Positions 63,291 through 64,000 of a DNA stretch of 64,000 bases are shown here, one piece after another. Positions within the stretch are counted from its first letter, which is position 1, and each line of letters opens with the position of its first letter. Source of the DNA: Moritella viscosa (GTDB taxonomy: Bacteria; Pseudomonadota; Gammaproteobacteria; Enterobacterales; Moritellaceae); assembly GCA_000953735.1 (NCBI GenBank), contig LN554852.1, positions 2,801,846-2,865,845 of the forward strand, read 5' to 3'. Under the pieces are notes generated by a model that saw only the letters and a program-made list of their open reading frames with translations, had not been told where the DNA came from and did not search any database. The position numbers were made by a program, and so were the translations under genes.

Positions 63291-64000
63291 CTAGGTACTT
63301 AATCGACCTTTAATCAATAAGAAAATAAAATAGCTTCCTCCGATAAGAGAAACCAAAATACCAGCAGCTAGCTGAGCCGGATATAACACAACCTGACCAA
63401 GCCAATCAGAAAATTGCACTAAAAATCCCCCTAGTAACGCGCTAACCAACAATTGTTGCTTGACGCTTTTTGCGCCCAACATAGCTGCCATATGAGGTGC
63501 AAGTAAACCAATAAAGGCAACAGGCCCCATATTAGCGGTGACAAACGCCACTAATAGCGCGACCAAACAGAGTAATAATACAAATGCCACGGAACCATTT
63601 AACCCTCGCGAAAACGCCATTTCTTTTCCAGCAGATATTAGTGTTAACCAACGTGACAGTGAGAACGCTAATAGTAATAATAACATGACACTCACGGCAA
63701 GAATCACAGCTTGATCTGCACTAACTCTGTAGCTAGAACCCGCCAACCAAGCTAAAATACCATAAACATCATCATTACCACGCGCTAGCGCAAATTGTAC
63801 AAAGGCTTCAATTAATGCCGTTAGCGCAATACCAGTAAGAATTAATTTCGGTGGTGAATAATCATGTTTTTTACCTAAAAGTAAAATAATCACTAACGCC
63901 CCCATCGCACCAACGAATGCAACCATTGGACCCGCTTCGAAAATAGTAATACCCCAAAACATACTCGCAAATACTAACGCAAAAATAGCCCCTGCTGAAA
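63291..64000 (-). CDS. FhuB/FecCD-type iron-siderophore ABC permease, 5' end cut by window
   Basis: The frame is open to the window edge (SAGAIFALVFAS before the internal Met at 63962), so this is the C-terminal part of a longer permease. Family features are the PVAFIGLLAPHMAAMLG cytoplasmic ATPase-contact loop, DWLGQVVLYPAQLAAGILVSL and GGSYFIFLLIKGR at the end, which fit FhuB or FecCD-type transporters best. It imports ferric siderophores with an ATPase and binding protein that should lie outside the window. Confidence 0.88.
   Translation of the reverse strand, partial: SAGAIFALVFASMFWGITIFEAGPMVAFVGAMGALVIILLLGKKHDYSPPKLILTGIALTALIEAFVQFALARGNDDVYGILAWLAGSSYRVSADQAVILAVSVMLLLLLAFSLSRWLTLISAGKEMAFSRGLNGSVAFVLLLCLVALLVAFVTANMGPVAFIGLLAPHMAAMLGAKSVKQQLLVSALLGGFLVQFSDWLGQVVLYPAQLAAGILVSLIGGSYFIFLLIKGRLST

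Noticed and set aside
1-64000. CRISPR arrays, tRNA or rRNA genes
   Set aside because: No spaced direct repeats of CRISPR type and no recognisable structural RNA; the tandem repeats present are directly adjacent short units.

Overview
The window is chromosomal DNA of a low-GC marine gammaproteobacterium. The best guess is Moritella or a close relative among the Alteromonadales/Vibrionales-like heterotrophs. The guess rests on five things: a Vibrio-type norspermidine pathway, a PfaE-like phosphopantetheinyl transferase, two wax-ester/diacylglycerol acyltransferases, a LipL32-like lipoprotein, and many chemotaxis receptors, pilins and secreted lipases. No rRNA, tRNA, CRISPR array or prophage was seen. 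The only complete mobile element is one IS3-family insertion sequence.

Layout. 1-4050: two tandem paralogous chemotaxis receptors (the first cut by the window edge) separated by a 37-codon remnant of a third. 4071-9625: a minus-strand operon, ddc > carboxynorspermidine synthase > nspC > dat, that makes norspermidine from aspartate semialdehyde. 10012-13078: an XRE regulator divergent from a secreted SMP-30-like protein, an AlkC-type DNA glycosylase and a small ORF upstream of it. 13460-16854: a type IV pilin-like protein, an orphan SUKH protein beside a gene fragment, a lipoprotein and a LysE exporter. 17120-28002: a lipolytic region with an alpha/beta hydrolase, a lipase-like lipoprotein, a sphingomyelinase translationally coupled to a Lif-like chaperone, a DUF368 flippase, and two tandem lipase-Lif pairs. 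28349-32449: a MocR-type regulator divergent from an EamA exporter, a Fur-box-preceded cysteine-rich small protein, YjjX and an NlpC/P60 lipoprotein. 32916-35171: a wax-ester synthase with a TetR regulator. 35250-40016: DUF1566/Calx-beta proteins (one frameshifted), a beta-propeller lipoprotein and a LipL32-like lipoprotein. 40267-44664: an ECF transporter whose ecfT gene is split by the IS3 element. 44921-50050: PPTase, nitrilase-family hydrolase, small proteins, a second wax-ester synthase and an SGNH esterase. 50252-56434: a flippase-like membrane protein behind a Fur-like box, YceI with cytochrome b561 divergent from a LysR regulator, an isochorismatase-family hydrolase and a PAS chemoreceptor. 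56480-61696: a two-adaptor RND efflux operon. 61978-64000: a small ORF, a second pilin, a GNAT acetyltransferase and the end of a FhuB-like iron-siderophore permease.

Themes. Much of the window concerns lipids: secreted lipases with dedicated folding chaperones, a sphingomyelinase, and two neutral-lipid synthases with an adjacent TetR regulator. Iron control shows as two Fur-like palindromes and the siderophore permease. Recent genome change is visible as the lipase-Lif duplication with a homogenised chaperone core, the chemoreceptor remnant, the IS insertion whose precise removal would restore ecfT, a frameshift in a Calx-beta gene, and short tandem repeats at a stop codon and in a leader. 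All functional calls come from reading motifs by eye; no database search was run.
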